From: Ruegeria arenilitoris
GTDB taxonomy: Bacteria > Pseudomonadota > Alphaproteobacteria > Rhodobacterales > Rhodobacteraceae
Length of the DNA stretch: 64,000 nucleotides
Direction: 5' to 3'
Assembly: GCF_013032855.1 (NCBI RefSeq)
Contig: NZ_WQDA01000002.1
Location: 248,001-312,000, forward strand
Shown: positions 49,614 through 58,933 of the stretch, in pieces
Layout of the letters: the number at the start of each line of letters is the position of its first letter
How positions within the stretch are numbered: position 1 is the stretch's first letter
The notes under the pieces: model-generated
Databases searched by the model: none
Told to the model about the DNA's origin: nothing
The model's input: the letters and a program-made list of their open reading frames with translations, nothing else
Program-made: the position numbers and the translations under genes

Positions 49614-50213
49614 TTACATCCGCGATGCAACGTTTTCCCAGTTCACCAGGTTGTCGAGGAAGTTCGACAGGTAGGCCGGACGCTTGTTGCGGAAGTCAAT
49701 GTAGTAGGAGTGCTCCCACACGTCGCAACCCAGAAGCGCCGTCTGGCCGAAGCACAGCGGGTTCACACCGTTTTCGGTTTTGGTAACCGCCAGCGAACCG
49801 TCGGCATTCTTGACCAGCCACGCCCAGCCCGAACCGAACTGACCGGCTCCCGCCGCGCTGAACTGCGATTTGAACTCCTCGACCGAACCGAAGCTTTCAA
49901 CCAACGCCTTTTCCAGCTCGCCCGGCATCTTCGACTCGCCCGGACCCATCATTTCCCAAAACTGGTTGTGGTTCCAAAGCTGGCTGATGTTGTTGAAGAT
50001 ACCGTTCTGTGCGACGGCCGACTTGTCATAGGTGCCGACGATGATCTCTTCCAGCGACTTGCCGTCCCACTCGGTCCCGGCGATCAGCTTGTTGCCGTTG
50101 TCGACATAGGCCTTGTGGTGCAGATCATGGTGATATTCCAGCGTTTCCGCCGACATGCCCTTGGCTGCCAGCGCGTCATGTGCATAAGGAAGATCAGGAA
50201 GTTCAAAAGCCAT
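49614..50213 (-). CDS. sodB: Superoxide dismutase (Fe type)
   Basis: Disproportionates superoxide in the cytoplasm. 199 residues. Metal ligands come from HHDLHHKAYVD, LWNHNQFW and DVWEHSYYIDFR. The opening FELPDLPYAHDALAAKGMS and FGSGWAWLVKNADGSL are typical of the Fe group; the metal cannot be proven by eye. The phosphoesterase follows with a three-base gap. Confidence 0.96.
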   Translation of the reverse strand: MAFELPDLPYAHDALAAKGMSAETLEYHHDLHHKAYVDNGNKLIAGTEWDGKSLEEIIVGTYDKSAVAQNGIFNNISQLWNHNQFWEMMGPGESKMPGELEKALVESFGSVEEFKSQFSAAGAGQFGSGWAWLVKNADGSLAVTKTENGVNPLCFGQTALLGCDVWEHSYYIDFRNKRPAYLSNFLDNLVNWENVASRM

Positions 50214-50310
50214 CTCGGCCCCCTGTAAATTTGTGTTGCGTTCCCAAGGTTAAATGCTTTGGCAACCGCCGCAGGTCAAGGCCCGAGCGCAGAAAACCCG
50301 GAGGTCCGCG

Positions 50311-51072
50311 ATGCTGACGCAGGCGCGCAAGATGTTCTACCGCGCCCGCGGTCATTATGCAGGCAACCTGAATGGCGAGCCGTTCCGGCTGGACCCCTAC
50401 CATTCGAAATTCTGGCGCAAGGCCTCGGCCGGCGACTGGGAGCCCGAGACATTCGCGGTGCTGGACCAGCACCTGTCGCCCGACCGCGACTATCTGGACA
50501 TCGGCGCGTGGATCGGCCCGACAGTTCTGTATGGCGCGCGCAAAGCCCGGCATGTCTGGTGTTTCGAACCCGACCCCACCGCCTTTCGCCATCTGGCTTG
50601 GAACCTCGACCTGAACGACATCCGCAATGTCTCGGCCTTCGGTGTCGCGCTATCCGACCGGTTTGGCGTGGCGCGCATGGCTTCAGTCCGGGGCGAGCGC
50701 GGCGACTCGACCAGCTCGCTGCTGCATGACGGCGCGCATGGAACCGATGCCCTGACCATCGCCTGGGACCAGTTCGCCACAGCGACGGACCTGACAGGCA
50801 TTTCGCTGGTCAAAATGGATATCGAAGGGGCGGAGTTTGCGGTTCTGCCGACGCTCGCCGACTGGCTGCAGGATCAGAAGCCAGCCCTGTATCTGTCTCT
50901 GCACGCGCCCCTGCTGGACGAAAACAACCGCGCCGAACGGGTCGAAGCCCTGCTTGCGACGTTGTCTTTCTACTCGAACATGCACGATGAAGCCGGGCGC
51001 CCAATCTCGGCCCAGGACTTGCTGGGCCCGAGCGCCTTGACCCAGTACCGCAGCGTCCTGTTCACGGAATAG
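50311..51072 (+). CDS. FkbM-family methyltransferase
   Basis: A 253-residue SAM-dependent methyltransferase. The start ATG at 50311 (MLTQARKMFYRARGH) follows GGAGG; the open frame from 50254 is discarded. The SAM motif is YLDIGAWIGPTVLYGARKA, with later CFEPDPTAFRHL and SLVKMDIEGAEFAVL, as in FkbM enzymes. These often methylate sugar hydroxyls on glycans or antibiotics. No biosynthetic cluster surrounds it, so its acceptor is unknown. Confidence 0.9.
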   Translation: MLTQARKMFYRARGHYAGNLNGEPFRLDPYHSKFWRKASAGDWEPETFAVLDQHLSPDRDYLDIGAWIGPTVLYGARKARHVWCFEPDPTAFRHLAWNLDLNDIRNVSAFGVALSDRFGVARMASVRGERGDSTSSLLHDGAHGTDALTIAWDQFATATDLTGISLVKMDIEGAEFAVLPTLADWLQDQKPALYLSLHAPLLDENNRAERVEALLATLSFYSNMHDEAGRPISAQDLLGPSALTQYRSVLFTE

Positions 51073-51237
51073 AGTTCCGTAACCGAAACTCTACCCAAAC
51101 GAAAGTTTGGCTTTGCACACCCAGCGACGCGGTGTTCATTTTCCTGTATTGACCACTGAAGTCACAGGAAAATTGACTCGCGACTTATTCTATTCCTCGC
51201 CGCGGCCCTGACGGCACAGGCGGCTGCCGCATCCCCC

Positions 51238-51567
51238 ATGGCTTACAAGTGCACGATAACAAAGAAGTATAGCCACGGCTGGGTCGCACCTGAATATGCC
51301 TTTCAAATCGACCCCGAGGCCGGCACCGCGCAAGCCGACAGCAACTACCATGACTGGACCTACGCGCAGCTTCGGGATCGTGGGGCCAAGGGCTATCAGA
51401 TGATCTGGAACGTGACGCTCAAAAGTACCGAAGGTCAGGCCATTCGAATGCGCTATCAGGCGAATCTTGCAACAGACGGTGGGCTAAAGGTGAGCGGCAG
51501 TTTCGTGAATTTCGGGGCATCGAACAAACCCTACGGAACCGGCAGATGCGAGGTCGTCAAAAAATGA
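51238..51567 (+). CDS. Small secreted hypothetical protein, start unresolved
   Basis: The first ordinary start is the ATG at 51238, giving 109 residues. The same frame runs 22 codons further upstream and encodes a clean signal peptide (RLILFLAAALTAQAAA), so translation very likely begins there. No ATG, GTG or TTG exists between the stop at 51157-51159 and the peptide; the only near-start is ATT at 51172, just after AGGA. Either a rare ATT start or a one-base error/frameshift is involved. The mature protein is Tyr- and Gly-rich with two cysteines (YKCTITKKYSHGW, GTGRCEVVKK). No family recognised. A terminator follows. Confidence 0.6.
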   Translation: MAYKCTITKKYSHGWVAPEYAFQIDPEAGTAQADSNYHDWTYAQLRDRGAKGYQMIWNVTLKSTEGQAIRMRYQANLATDGGLKVSGSFVNFGASNKPYGTGRCEVVKK

Positions 51568-51568
51568 A

Positions 51569-51600
51569 AAGCCCCGGTGATGTCCGGGGCTTGTTCTTTC
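51569..51600 (+). terminator. Terminator after the small secreted gene
   Basis: A 9-bp stem (51569-51577 with 51584-51592, loop TGATGT) followed by a T-rich tail GTTCTTT. It sits between this gene and the convergent soxG stop, so it may serve both. Confidence 0.82.
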
Positions 51601-51619
51601 TGCCAAGGTGGAGTCGGGT

Positions 51620-52186
51620 TCAGTAGTATCCGACCTCGCTGCCGGGCTGCGCCGCAACCTTCAACAGCTTGAACACGTAATCCGCCACCGATCGGAAGCA
51701 CACCACGCGAAAGGATTCCGCGTCGTCCATCCAGAACGCCCCCGCAACCTGCGCCAGGCGCGTGCGCCGGATCTGACCGGGCTGGAAGACATCGGACGAG
51801 AAATCGACGGGCGCAACCTTGCCCAGCACCTCACGCGCGGTCGGCCCCGAGACCCGAAACACCGCCCGCGCGTCCGAGACATTGACCGCCAATGCATGCA
51901 CACCGCTCAGCGCGTCCTGCATGGCGGCCAGTTTGGCCTCGACCTCGGCGTAAGGAACCAGCACCAGCAGCTCGTCCGGCGACATCCAGCAGACGCCGGT
52001 CTCGCCATTGACGAAAGCCTCGCGCTGGCCGGGCATCTTCTGGCCGGTGGCATCCTTGACCGCCTTGGTCACCAGCTTGTCGGACAGATCGCCGCGCAGG
52101 GTGATCATCCCCTGCAAGCCGCATTCCTCGATCCGGGCGATGCCGTCAAAGCTGGCGTGGTTCAGTGCGCTGATGGGTTCAGACAT
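51620..52186 (-). CDS. soxG: Sarcosine oxidase gamma subunit
   Basis: Structural subunit of heterotetrameric sarcosine oxidase. 188 residues; the family is moderately conserved. Seen are ISALNHASFDGIARIEECG, VCWMSPDELLVLVPYAE and AVNVSDARAVFRVSGP, which resemble the GcvT-like fold of gamma. The start overlaps the soxA end by eight bases. Last gene of soxBDAG. Confidence 0.94.
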   Translation of the reverse strand: MSEPISALNHASFDGIARIEECGLQGMITLRGDLSDKLVTKAVKDATGQKMPGQREAFVNGETGVCWMSPDELLVLVPYAEVEAKLAAMQDALSGVHALAVNVSDARAVFRVSGPTAREVLGKVAPVDFSSDVFQPGQIRRTRLAQVAGAFWMDDAESFRVVCFRSVADYVFKLLKVAAQPGSEVGYY

Positions 52187-55100
52187 TCTGCTTCTCCCCG
52201 TCCTTGTCGTAGAACACAGGGTCCACGATCTTGGCCTTGTAGATTTTGTCGTCGGTGCCCGGGAATTCGATCACCTCTCCCATGCGGTTCGGCCCGTTTT
52301 TGACCAGCCCCATGGCGATGCCCCGGCTCAGGTTGGAGGAGTAGTAGGTCGAGGTCACGCGCCCGATCACGTTGCGCTGGCCGTTGGCATTCACGCCTTC
52401 GCCCACCGCATAGGCGCCGTCGGGCAGAACGGAACCATCCACAGTTTCCAGACCCACCAGTTTCCAGCGATCCGGGTCGGTCATGTGCGACCGTTCCTGC
52501 GCGCGCTTGCCCAGGAAATCCTCTTTCTTTTTCGAGATCGCCCAGTGCAGCCCCAGGTCCTGCGGGATCACGGTGCCGTCGGTCTCGTCCCCGATCATGA
52601 TGAAGCCCTTCTCGGCCCGCAGAATGTGAAGACATTCCGTGCCATAAGGCTTCACGCCGAACTCTTTACCGGCCTCCATCAGGGCATCCCAGAAGGCCTG
52701 ACCCTGGCTGGCAGGCACCGCGATTTCATAGGACAGCTCGCCCGAGAACGAGATGCGGTAGGCGCGGCAATCAAAGCCGCCGATCTGGCCGTCGCGCCAC
52801 TCCATGAAGGGCAGCGCCTCGCGGCTGACATCCATGCCGCCGAGCTTCTCCAGCACCTTGCGGGCATTGGGGCCGACCACGGCGACCTGGGCGTATTGTT
52901 CGGTCACGTTGGCGACATAGACCTTCCAGTCCCACCACTCGGTCTGCAGCCATTCCTCCATGTGGGCATGGATGCGCTCAGCCCCGCCGGTGGTGGTGTG
53001 GCACAGCCAGGTGTCCTCGTCGATGCGGGCCACGACGCCGTCGTCGATCAGGAAGCCGTTTTCCGAGCACATCAGGCCATAGCGGCATTTGCCGACCTTC
53101 AGCGTGGACATCATGTTGGTGTACATCATGTCCAGAAACTTGCCCGAGTCCGGGCCCTTGACGATCAGCTTGCCCAGGGTCGAGGCATCCAACAGCCCGA
53201 GGTTTTCACGGGTGTTCTTGACCTCGCGGTTCACCGCGTCATGCACGGATTCCCCGGCTCGGACATAGGCGTAAGGGCGACGCCAGTGGCCCACCGGCTC
53301 CCAATCGGCACCATTCCGGTCATGCCAGTCATGCATGGGCGTGCGGCGGATCGGCTGGAACACCTCGCCGCGCGCCTCGCCCGCGATGGCTCCCATCGAG
53401 ATGGGCGTATAAGGCGGGCGGAACGTGGTGGTGCCGACCTTGGGAATCTCGGATTCCAGCGCATCAGCAAGGATCGCCAGGCCGTTGATATTGCTCAGCT
53501 TACCCTGATCCGTCGCCATGCCCAGCGTGGTATATCGCTTGGTGTGCTCGACGCTTTCATAGCCTTCGCGCGCGGCCAGTTGCACATCCGAGACCTTCAC
53601 GTCGTTCTGGAAGTCCAGCCACGACTTCATGCGCAGCTGCACTTCGGCCTTGGCTGGCATCAGCCAGACGGCCTGCATGGGCGCTTCGGTCTCGGCCTCG
53701 CCCTGCGGTGCCTTGGTGTTCTTCGGCTTGAACCCGGCGGCCTTGGCCGCGGCCTTGCCTGCGGCGTGGGCGTCGGCCAGAACCTCGCCCAGCGCCAGCG
53801 GCCCGCTTGTCGAGCCTGCGGCCACGACAAAGCCTTCGCCATTCGCGCCCAGCGGCGGACGGTCGGGGTCGGGGCGGAAATGGGCGTTGGCCTCGTCCCA
53901 GATCAGCTTGCCACCGCAATGGGACCACAGGTGCACCACCGGAGACCAGCCGCCCGACATGGCGACCGCATCACATTCGACCTCTTCGCGAGCGCCGCCG
54001 ATGCCTTCCTGGTTACAGATCGCGACCTTCTTGACCCGCTTGACGCCCTTGACCTTGGCGATCGCCTTGCCGGGATCGACCCGGATGCCGAGGCTGCGCG
54101 CCTCGTCCGCCAGCGGCCCGGCCGAGGGGCGGGCATCGACGACGCGCAGCACATCCACGCCCGCCTGTTTCAGGATGATCGCGGTGCGGTAGGCGTCGTC
54201 ATTGTTGGTGGCGACGATCACGCGCTCGCCCGGGGTCACGCCCCAGTTCACGACATAGTCGCGCATGGCCGAGGCCAGCATCACCCCCGGCACGTCATTT
54301 CCGGCGAAAGACAGCGGGCGCTCGATCGCGCCGGTGGCCGTGACGACCTGTTTGGCGCGGATGCGCCACAGGCGGTGGCGCGGACCTTGTGTACCGGGTT
54401 TGTGGTCTGTCAGACGCTCGTATCCCAGCACGTATCCGTGGTCATAGACCCCGGCCCCCATGCAGCGCGACCGCAGGGTGACGTTGTCCATTGTTTCGAG
54501 TTCGGAAACCAATTGTTCCACGAACTTATCCACAGGCTCGTCGTTGACGGTGCCGCCGTCGACAGGCGCGCGACCACCCCAATGGGCGGTCTGTTCGATC
54601 AGCATGACCTTGGCGCCCGATTGCGCCGCGGCCTTGGCCGCCTGCAGGCCCGCAACACCGCCGCCGATCACCAATACGTCGGTGAAGGCATAGAAGTGTT
54701 CATAGGTATCCGCGTCGCGGCTGTCCTTGTCGGGCGCCTTGCCCAGACCGGCGGACTGGCGGATGAACGGCTCGTACACATGTTTCCAGAACGGCTTGGG
54801 GTGGATGAACGTCTTGTAGTAGAAACCCGCCGGCAGGAACCGCGCCAGCGCCGTGTTCACCGCACCGATGTCGTATTCCAGGCTGGGCCAGTGGTTCTGC
54901 GAGATCGCGGTCAGGCCGTTGAACAGCTCGGTCGTAGTGGCGCGCTGGTTCGGCTCGAACCGGTTGCCCTGCCCCAGCCCCACCAGTGCGTTGGGCTCCT
55001 CGGCGCCGCTGGCCACGACGCCGCGCGGACGGTGGTATTTGAACGACCGGCCGACCATCATCTGATCGTTGGCCAACAGGGCCGAGGCCAGCGTATCGCC

Positions 55101-55193
55101 CTGATAGCCCTGCATCGAAGTACCGTTGAATGAAAACGTGACCGGTTTCGACCTGTCGATCAGGCGACCTTGATTTGCGAGACGGGTGCTCAT
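52179..55193 (-). CDS. soxA: Sarcosine oxidase alpha subunit
   Basis: Catalytic complex oxidising sarcosine to glycine, with the methyl group passed to tetrahydrofolate. 1004 residues. The N-terminal region (MSTRLANQGRLIDRSKP) is ferredoxin-like. The dinucleotide-binding motif is VLVIGGGVAGLQAAKAAAQ. The C-terminal third (from about 620) is an aminomethyltransferase/GcvT fold (GEDTWLCHTTTGG-like region, CLHILRAEKGFIMIGDETDG). The ATG at 55193 is used; the frame is open to 55475, but that part overlaps soxD. Confidence 0.97.
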   Translation of the reverse strand: MSTRLANQGRLIDRSKPVTFSFNGTSMQGYQGDTLASALLANDQMMVGRSFKYHRPRGVVASGAEEPNALVGLGQGNRFEPNQRATTTELFNGLTAISQNHWPSLEYDIGAVNTALARFLPAGFYYKTFIHPKPFWKHVYEPFIRQSAGLGKAPDKDSRDADTYEHFYAFTDVLVIGGGVAGLQAAKAAAQSGAKVMLIEQTAHWGGRAPVDGGTVNDEPVDKFVEQLVSELETMDNVTLRSRCMGAGVYDHGYVLGYERLTDHKPGTQGPRHRLWRIRAKQVVTATGAIERPLSFAGNDVPGVMLASAMRDYVVNWGVTPGERVIVATNNDDAYRTAIILKQAGVDVLRVVDARPSAGPLADEARSLGIRVDPGKAIAKVKGVKRVKKVAICNQEGIGGAREEVECDAVAMSGGWSPVVHLWSHCGGKLIWDEANAHFRPDPDRPPLGANGEGFVVAAGSTSGPLALGEVLADAHAAGKAAAKAAGFKPKNTKAPQGEAETEAPMQAVWLMPAKAEVQLRMKSWLDFQNDVKVSDVQLAAREGYESVEHTKRYTTLGMATDQGKLSNINGLAILADALESEIPKVGTTTFRPPYTPISMGAIAGEARGEVFQPIRRTPMHDWHDRNGADWEPVGHWRRPYAYVRAGESVHDAVNREVKNTRENLGLLDASTLGKLIVKGPDSGKFLDMMYTNMMSTLKVGKCRYGLMCSENGFLIDDGVVARIDEDTWLCHTTTGGAERIHAHMEEWLQTEWWDWKVYVANVTEQYAQVAVVGPNARKVLEKLGGMDVSREALPFMEWRDGQIGGFDCRAYRISFSGELSYEIAVPASQGQAFWDALMEAGKEFGVKPYGTECLHILRAEKGFIMIGDETDGTVIPQDLGLHWAISKKKEDFLGKRAQERSHMTDPDRWKLVGLETVDGSVLPDGAYAVGEGVNANGQRNVIGRVTSTYYSSNLSRGIAMGLVKNGPNRMGEVIEFPGTDDKIYKAKIVDPVFYDKDGEKQNV

Positions 55194-55260
55194 GTTGCGG
55201 ACCTTTCGCAGGTGGAGGCACCAAGGCCTCCGGCAGATGTATTCATGAGAAGACGAAGCA

Positions 55261-55590
55261 TCAGGAGAACTCTCTCCACGTCCAACCCGGCCGTTTGGCC
55301 GAAATCGCATCGCGGATCTCCTTCGGCGGCTCGGTGACCTGGGCCGAATAGGTGCCGAACACCTCGAGCGTGGCGGTGCAGCGCGCGGCATGGAACCACT
55401 TGCCACAGCCGTTGCTGTGGCGCCAGCGTTCGAAATGCACGCCCTTGGGGTTTTCGCGCATGAACAGATAGTCATGGAAATCGTCGTCCGACGCCCCGGG
55501 ACCGAAGCGTTTCAGATGCGCTTCGCCACCGGCGGTCAGTTCGGTCTCTTCGGCGTCGACGCCGCAATAGGGGCATTTCAGGATCAGCAT
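55261..55590 (-). CDS. soxD: Sarcosine oxidase delta subunit
   Basis: Zinc-binding subunit. 109 residues starting MLILKCPYCGVDAEET. Zinc ligands are Cys6 and Cys9, with His58 and Cys62 (HSNGC) as the probable second pair; His67 and Cys71 lie beside them. GWTWREFS ends the protein. The gene is 67 bases upstream of soxA. The 214-base gap to soxB is wide for this operon and contains a small ORF on the other strand. Confidence 0.95.
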   Translation of the reverse strand: MLILKCPYCGVDAEETELTAGGEAHLKRFGPGASDDDFHDYLFMRENPKGVHFERWRHSNGCGKWFHAARCTATLEVFGTYSAQVTEPPKEIRDAISAKRPGWTWREFS

Positions 55591-55640
55591 GTGGCTACTC
55601 CTTGCTTGAAATCTTTCGACCACACGCCCAAGTCTAGGGT

Positions 55641-55802
55641 ATGGATATTTTGACGATAATTCTGACCGTTGTAGGCACGCTTGCCGTCATTGGGCTGATC
55701 GCGTTTTTCATTTTCCGGTCTGAGGAAAAGAAGGCCATCAAGCCAAAATCCGACAGCCCGAAAAGTTCTGAGACCATTCACGGAGCACATTGGGGCGACT
55801 GA
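55641..55802 (+). CDS. Possible small membrane protein, antisense within the sox operon
   Basis: A 53-residue ORF reading MDILTIILTVVGTLAVIGLI then a charged Lys/Ser-rich tail, so one membrane helix plus a cytoplasmic tail. It exactly fills the unusually wide gap between soxB and soxD and its TGA lies three bases from the soxB stop. The RBS is weak (AGGG too close to the ATG). The first 20 codons use A/T-rich codons rare in this genome. It is a real candidate, but chance cannot be excluded. Confidence 0.45.
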   Translation: MDILTIILTVVGTLAVIGLIAFFIFRSEEKKAIKPKSDSPKSSETIHGAHWGD

Positions 55803-55804
55803 CA

Positions 55805-57049
55805 TCAGTGCGCGACCCCGGCGGCGACGCTTTCGTCGATGAAGCGGCCCTCTTTGAACCGGTCCAGCGAGAACGCCTCGGTCAGCGGGGAATGTCCGGT
55901 GGCCATCAGCTGCGCCATGCCCCAGCCCGAACCCGGGATGGCCTTGAACCCGCCGGTGCCCCAACCGCAATTGATGAAGCAACCACCCAGCGGCGTCTTG
56001 GACAGGATGGGCGAGCGGTCGCCGGTCATGTCCACGATGCCACCCCACTGGCGCAGCATCTTGAGGCGCGAGATCATCGGGAAGGTCTCGACCAGGGCGC
56101 GGACGGTTTCTTCGATATGATGGAACGAACCGCGCTGGGTGAAGTTGTTGAACCCGTCAGTGCCGCCGCCGATCACCATTTCGCCCTTGTCGGATTGCGA
56201 CATGTAGCCGTGCACGGTGTTGGCCATCACCACCACGTCCATGCAGGGTTTGATCGGCTCGGACACCAGCGCCTGCAGGGCCAGCGCCTCGACCGGAAGA
56301 CGGAAGCCCGCCATCTCGGCAAGTTGGCCCGAATGGCCCGCGACCACGATGCCCAGCTTGTCACATTCGATGGCGCCCTTGGTCGTCTCGACCCCTGTGA
56401 CGCGACCGTTTTCAGACCGGACGCCCGTAACCTCACACTGCTGGATGATGTCCATACCCATATTCGAACAGGCACGCGCATAACCCCAGGCCACCGCATC
56501 GTGGCGTGCGGTACCTCCGCGCTCTTGCCACAGCGCGCCAAGGACCGGATAGCGCGGGCCGTCGATGTTGATGATCGGGACCAGCTGCTTTACGCGCTCG
56601 GGCTCGATCCATTCGGTCTTGACCCCCTGCAGCGCGTTGGCATGCGCCGTACGCTGATAGCCGCGCACCTCGTGCTGGGTTTGCGCCAGCATCATCACGC
56701 CGCGCGGGCTGAACATCACGTTGTAGTTCAGATCCTGGCTCAGATCCTCGTACAGGCCGCGGGATTTTTCGTAGATCGCCGCCGACGGGTCCTGCAGATA
56801 GTTCGAGCGGATGATGGTCGTGTTCCGCCCGGTATTGCCGCCGCCCAGCCAGCCTTTTTCGATCACTGCGACGTTCTGGATACCGTAATTCTTGCCCAGA
56901 TAATATGCCGTCGCCAAACCGTGCCCGCCGGCACCGACGATGATCACGTCATACCGTTTCTTGGGTTCTGGCGAACGCCAGGCGCGCTCCCATCCGGTGT
57001 GATAGCGCAGCGCCTCTCGCGCTACGGCAAAGGCTGAATAGTGTTTCAT
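55805..57049 (-). CDS. soxB: Sarcosine oxidase beta subunit
   Basis: Flavoprotein subunit holding FAD, covalent FMN and the sarcosine oxidation site. 414 residues. The FAD motif is DVIIVGAGGHGLATAYYLG. The covalent-FMN histidine is expected in GGTARHDAVAWGYARA. CFINCGWGTGGFKAIPGSGW is the C-terminal FAD signature. First gene of soxBDAG; the 175 bases upstream to ccmI should hold the divergent promoters. Confidence 0.97.
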   Translation of the reverse strand: MKHYSAFAVAREALRYHTGWERAWRSPEPKKRYDVIIVGAGGHGLATAYYLGKNYGIQNVAVIEKGWLGGGNTGRNTTIIRSNYLQDPSAAIYEKSRGLYEDLSQDLNYNVMFSPRGVMMLAQTQHEVRGYQRTAHANALQGVKTEWIEPERVKQLVPIINIDGPRYPVLGALWQERGGTARHDAVAWGYARACSNMGMDIIQQCEVTGVRSENGRVTGVETTKGAIECDKLGIVVAGHSGQLAEMAGFRLPVEALALQALVSEPIKPCMDVVVMANTVHGYMSQSDKGEMVIGGGTDGFNNFTQRGSFHHIEETVRALVETFPMISRLKMLRQWGGIVDMTGDRSPILSKTPLGGCFINCGWGTGGFKAIPGSGWGMAQLMATGHSPLTEAFSLDRFKEGRFIDESVAAGVAH

Positions 57050-57224
57050 GAGCGAATCCGTCCGGTTCGTGATTGGCCGAAGATATGCCGTGCGGCGACA
57101 GATTACCCCTGCCGTACAGCGCCGCAATATCGCACTATTGCGACATGTAGGCCATTCGCGGCCATTTGTCCCTTTTTTCCGGGCGCGCGCAGGTCTAAGT
57201 GAGGGCAACAATTCCGGAGAGATC

Positions 57225-58454
57225 ATGACATTCTGGGTTCTGCTTCTGCTCTTTGCGCTGTCGATCACCGCATTCCTGGCCTTTGGCCTGACCCGAACCC
57301 GCCGGCGACAGGAACATCCGGCTGCCTACGATTTGCGGGTCTACAAGGAACAGCTGGCCAGCGTTGATCGCGATCTGGCCCGCGGAGTGATCGCCAAAGC
57401 CGACGCCGAGCGGGTTCGGACCGAGATTTCGCGCCGTATCCTGGCCGCCGACGCGCAAATCCGTACCGGTGACGCGACGACCGGGCCGTCGACCACTGTT
57501 CGGTTGGCCGCCATCGGGTTCGTTGCCCTGGTTCTGATCGGCGGAGCGTTTGCTTTGTACCGCCAACTGGGCGCTGCCGGATACCCTGATCAGCCGCTTT
57601 CAGCGCGCATGGAGATGGCCGCCGAACTGCGTGAGAACAGACCCGGCCAGGAAGAGGCCGAGCAGATGGCCCCGCCCGTCGAAGCGCCTCAGCTTGAAGA
57701 CAGCTATGCCAACCTTCTGAACCAGCTGCGCACGACCGTGGCCGACCGACCGGACGATCTTCAGGGTCACATTCTATTGGCGCAGCACGAAACCAACGCG
57801 GGCAATTTTCAGGCCGGTTATGAAGCCCAGCGCCGTGCAATCGAGTTGATGGGGAATGAGGCCCCGGCGGACGCCTATTCTAACCTGGCAGAAATGCTGA
57901 TCCTGGCGGCAGGGGGCTATGTCTCGCCCGAAGCCGAAGCGGCCTTGCGTCAGGCACTGGAACGCGACCCGCAATCGGGACCGGCGCGCTATTACTGGGG
58001 ACAGATGCTGCTGCAGATCGGACGGCCGGACCAGGCCTATCGCGTCTGGATGGACACGCTGCGCACGTCGCCACCGGGGGCGCCTTGGGCCAACGCCATT
58101 CGCGCCCAGATCGACGAACTTGCCTGGCGCGCCGGCGTGTTCAACGCGCCCGAAATGGCAGATGCTCCGGCAGGTCCGGGCCCCAGCCAGTCGGATATGG
58201 AAGCCGCGGCGGAAATGACGCCCGAGGAGCGTCAAGAGATGATCCGTGGCATGGTTGACGGCTTGTCGGACCGGCTGGCGACCGAAGGTGGTTCTCCGCA
58301 GGAATGGGCTCGACTGATCTCGGCGCTTGGGGTGCTGGGAGAAACCGAGCAGGCCGCCGCGATCCGCGATGAAGCCGCGACCAAGTTTGCCGAAGACCCT
58401 GCCGCGCTTGAACTGATCAACTCGGCCGCGCAGCAGGCCGGCCTGTCGCAATGA
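57225..58454 (+). CDS. ccmI: Cytochrome c maturation protein CcmI
   Basis: Membrane protein that escorts apocytochrome c to the haem ligation complex. 409 residues. Two helices at the N-terminus (FWVLLLLFALSITAFLAFGL, VRLAAIGFVALVLIGGAFAL) flank a leucine-zipper-like cytoplasmic loop (RVYKEQLASVDRDLARGVIA). A periplasmic TPR domain follows (about 170-410). It lies about 31 kb from ccmABCDG, so the ccm genes are split. A four-base overlap joins it to ruvX. Confidence 0.93.
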   Translation: MTFWVLLLLFALSITAFLAFGLTRTRRRQEHPAAYDLRVYKEQLASVDRDLARGVIAKADAERVRTEISRRILAADAQIRTGDATTGPSTTVRLAAIGFVALVLIGGAFALYRQLGAAGYPDQPLSARMEMAAELRENRPGQEEAEQMAPPVEAPQLEDSYANLLNQLRTTVADRPDDLQGHILLAQHETNAGNFQAGYEAQRRAIELMGNEAPADAYSNLAEMLILAAGGYVSPEAEAALRQALERDPQSGPARYYWGQMLLQIGRPDQAYRVWMDTLRTSPPGAPWANAIRAQIDELAWRAGVFNAPEMADAPAGPGPSQSDMEAAAEMTPEERQEMIRGMVDGLSDRLATEGGSPQEWARLISALGVLGETEQAAAIRDEAATKFAEDPAALELINSAAQQAGLSQ

Positions 58455-58915
58455 TCCTGGACGTGTTCGAGGATTTCGCAGCCGCACTGCCCCCGATGCA
58501 GGCGCTGATGGGTCTGGACCTGGGCGAAAAGACGATCGGCGTGGCTGTTTCCGACCGCATGCGCGGTGTGGCCAGCCCACTTGAGACCGTGCGCCGCAAG
58601 AAATTCAAGCTGGACTCTGCCCGCCTGCTGGAAATCGCTGCCGACCGCGAGATCGGAGGGATCGTTCTTGGCCTGCCCATGAATATGGACGGATCCGAGG
58701 GTCCAAGGTGCCAATCAACCCGCGCGTTTGCCCGCAACTTGTCCGAACTGACCGACATCCCGATCGGGTTCTGGGACGAGCGTCTGAGCACAGTTGCGGC
58801 AGAAAAGGCACTTTTGGAGGCGGATACGACACGAAAACGTCGCGGACAGGTTATCGACCACGTCGCGGCGGGTTATATCCTGCAAGGAGCGCTGGACAGG
58901 CTGCGCTTTCTCTAA
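58451..58915 (+). CDS. ruvX: Putative pre-16S rRNA nuclease / Holliday junction resolvase RuvX (YqgF)
   Basis: RNase H-like nuclease. E. coli YqgF trims the 5' end of 16S rRNA; the family was also linked to junction resolution. 154 residues. Catalytic motifs are LMGLDLGEKTIGVAVSD, GIVLGLPMNMDGSEG and FWDERLSTVAAE. Starts in the ccmI stop (ATGA), so it is translationally coupled. Confidence 0.96.
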   Translation: MILDVFEDFAAALPPMQALMGLDLGEKTIGVAVSDRMRGVASPLETVRRKKFKLDSARLLEIAADREIGGIVLGLPMNMDGSEGPRCQSTRAFARNLSELTDIPIGFWDERLSTVAAEKALLEADTTRKRRGQVIDHVAAGYILQGALDRLRFL

Positions 58916-58933
58916 CGAGCCCGGAGACCGGCG

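Noticed and set aside
55194..55475. N-terminal extension of soxA
   Set aside because: It overlaps soxD in another frame; the start MSTRLANQ matches the family.
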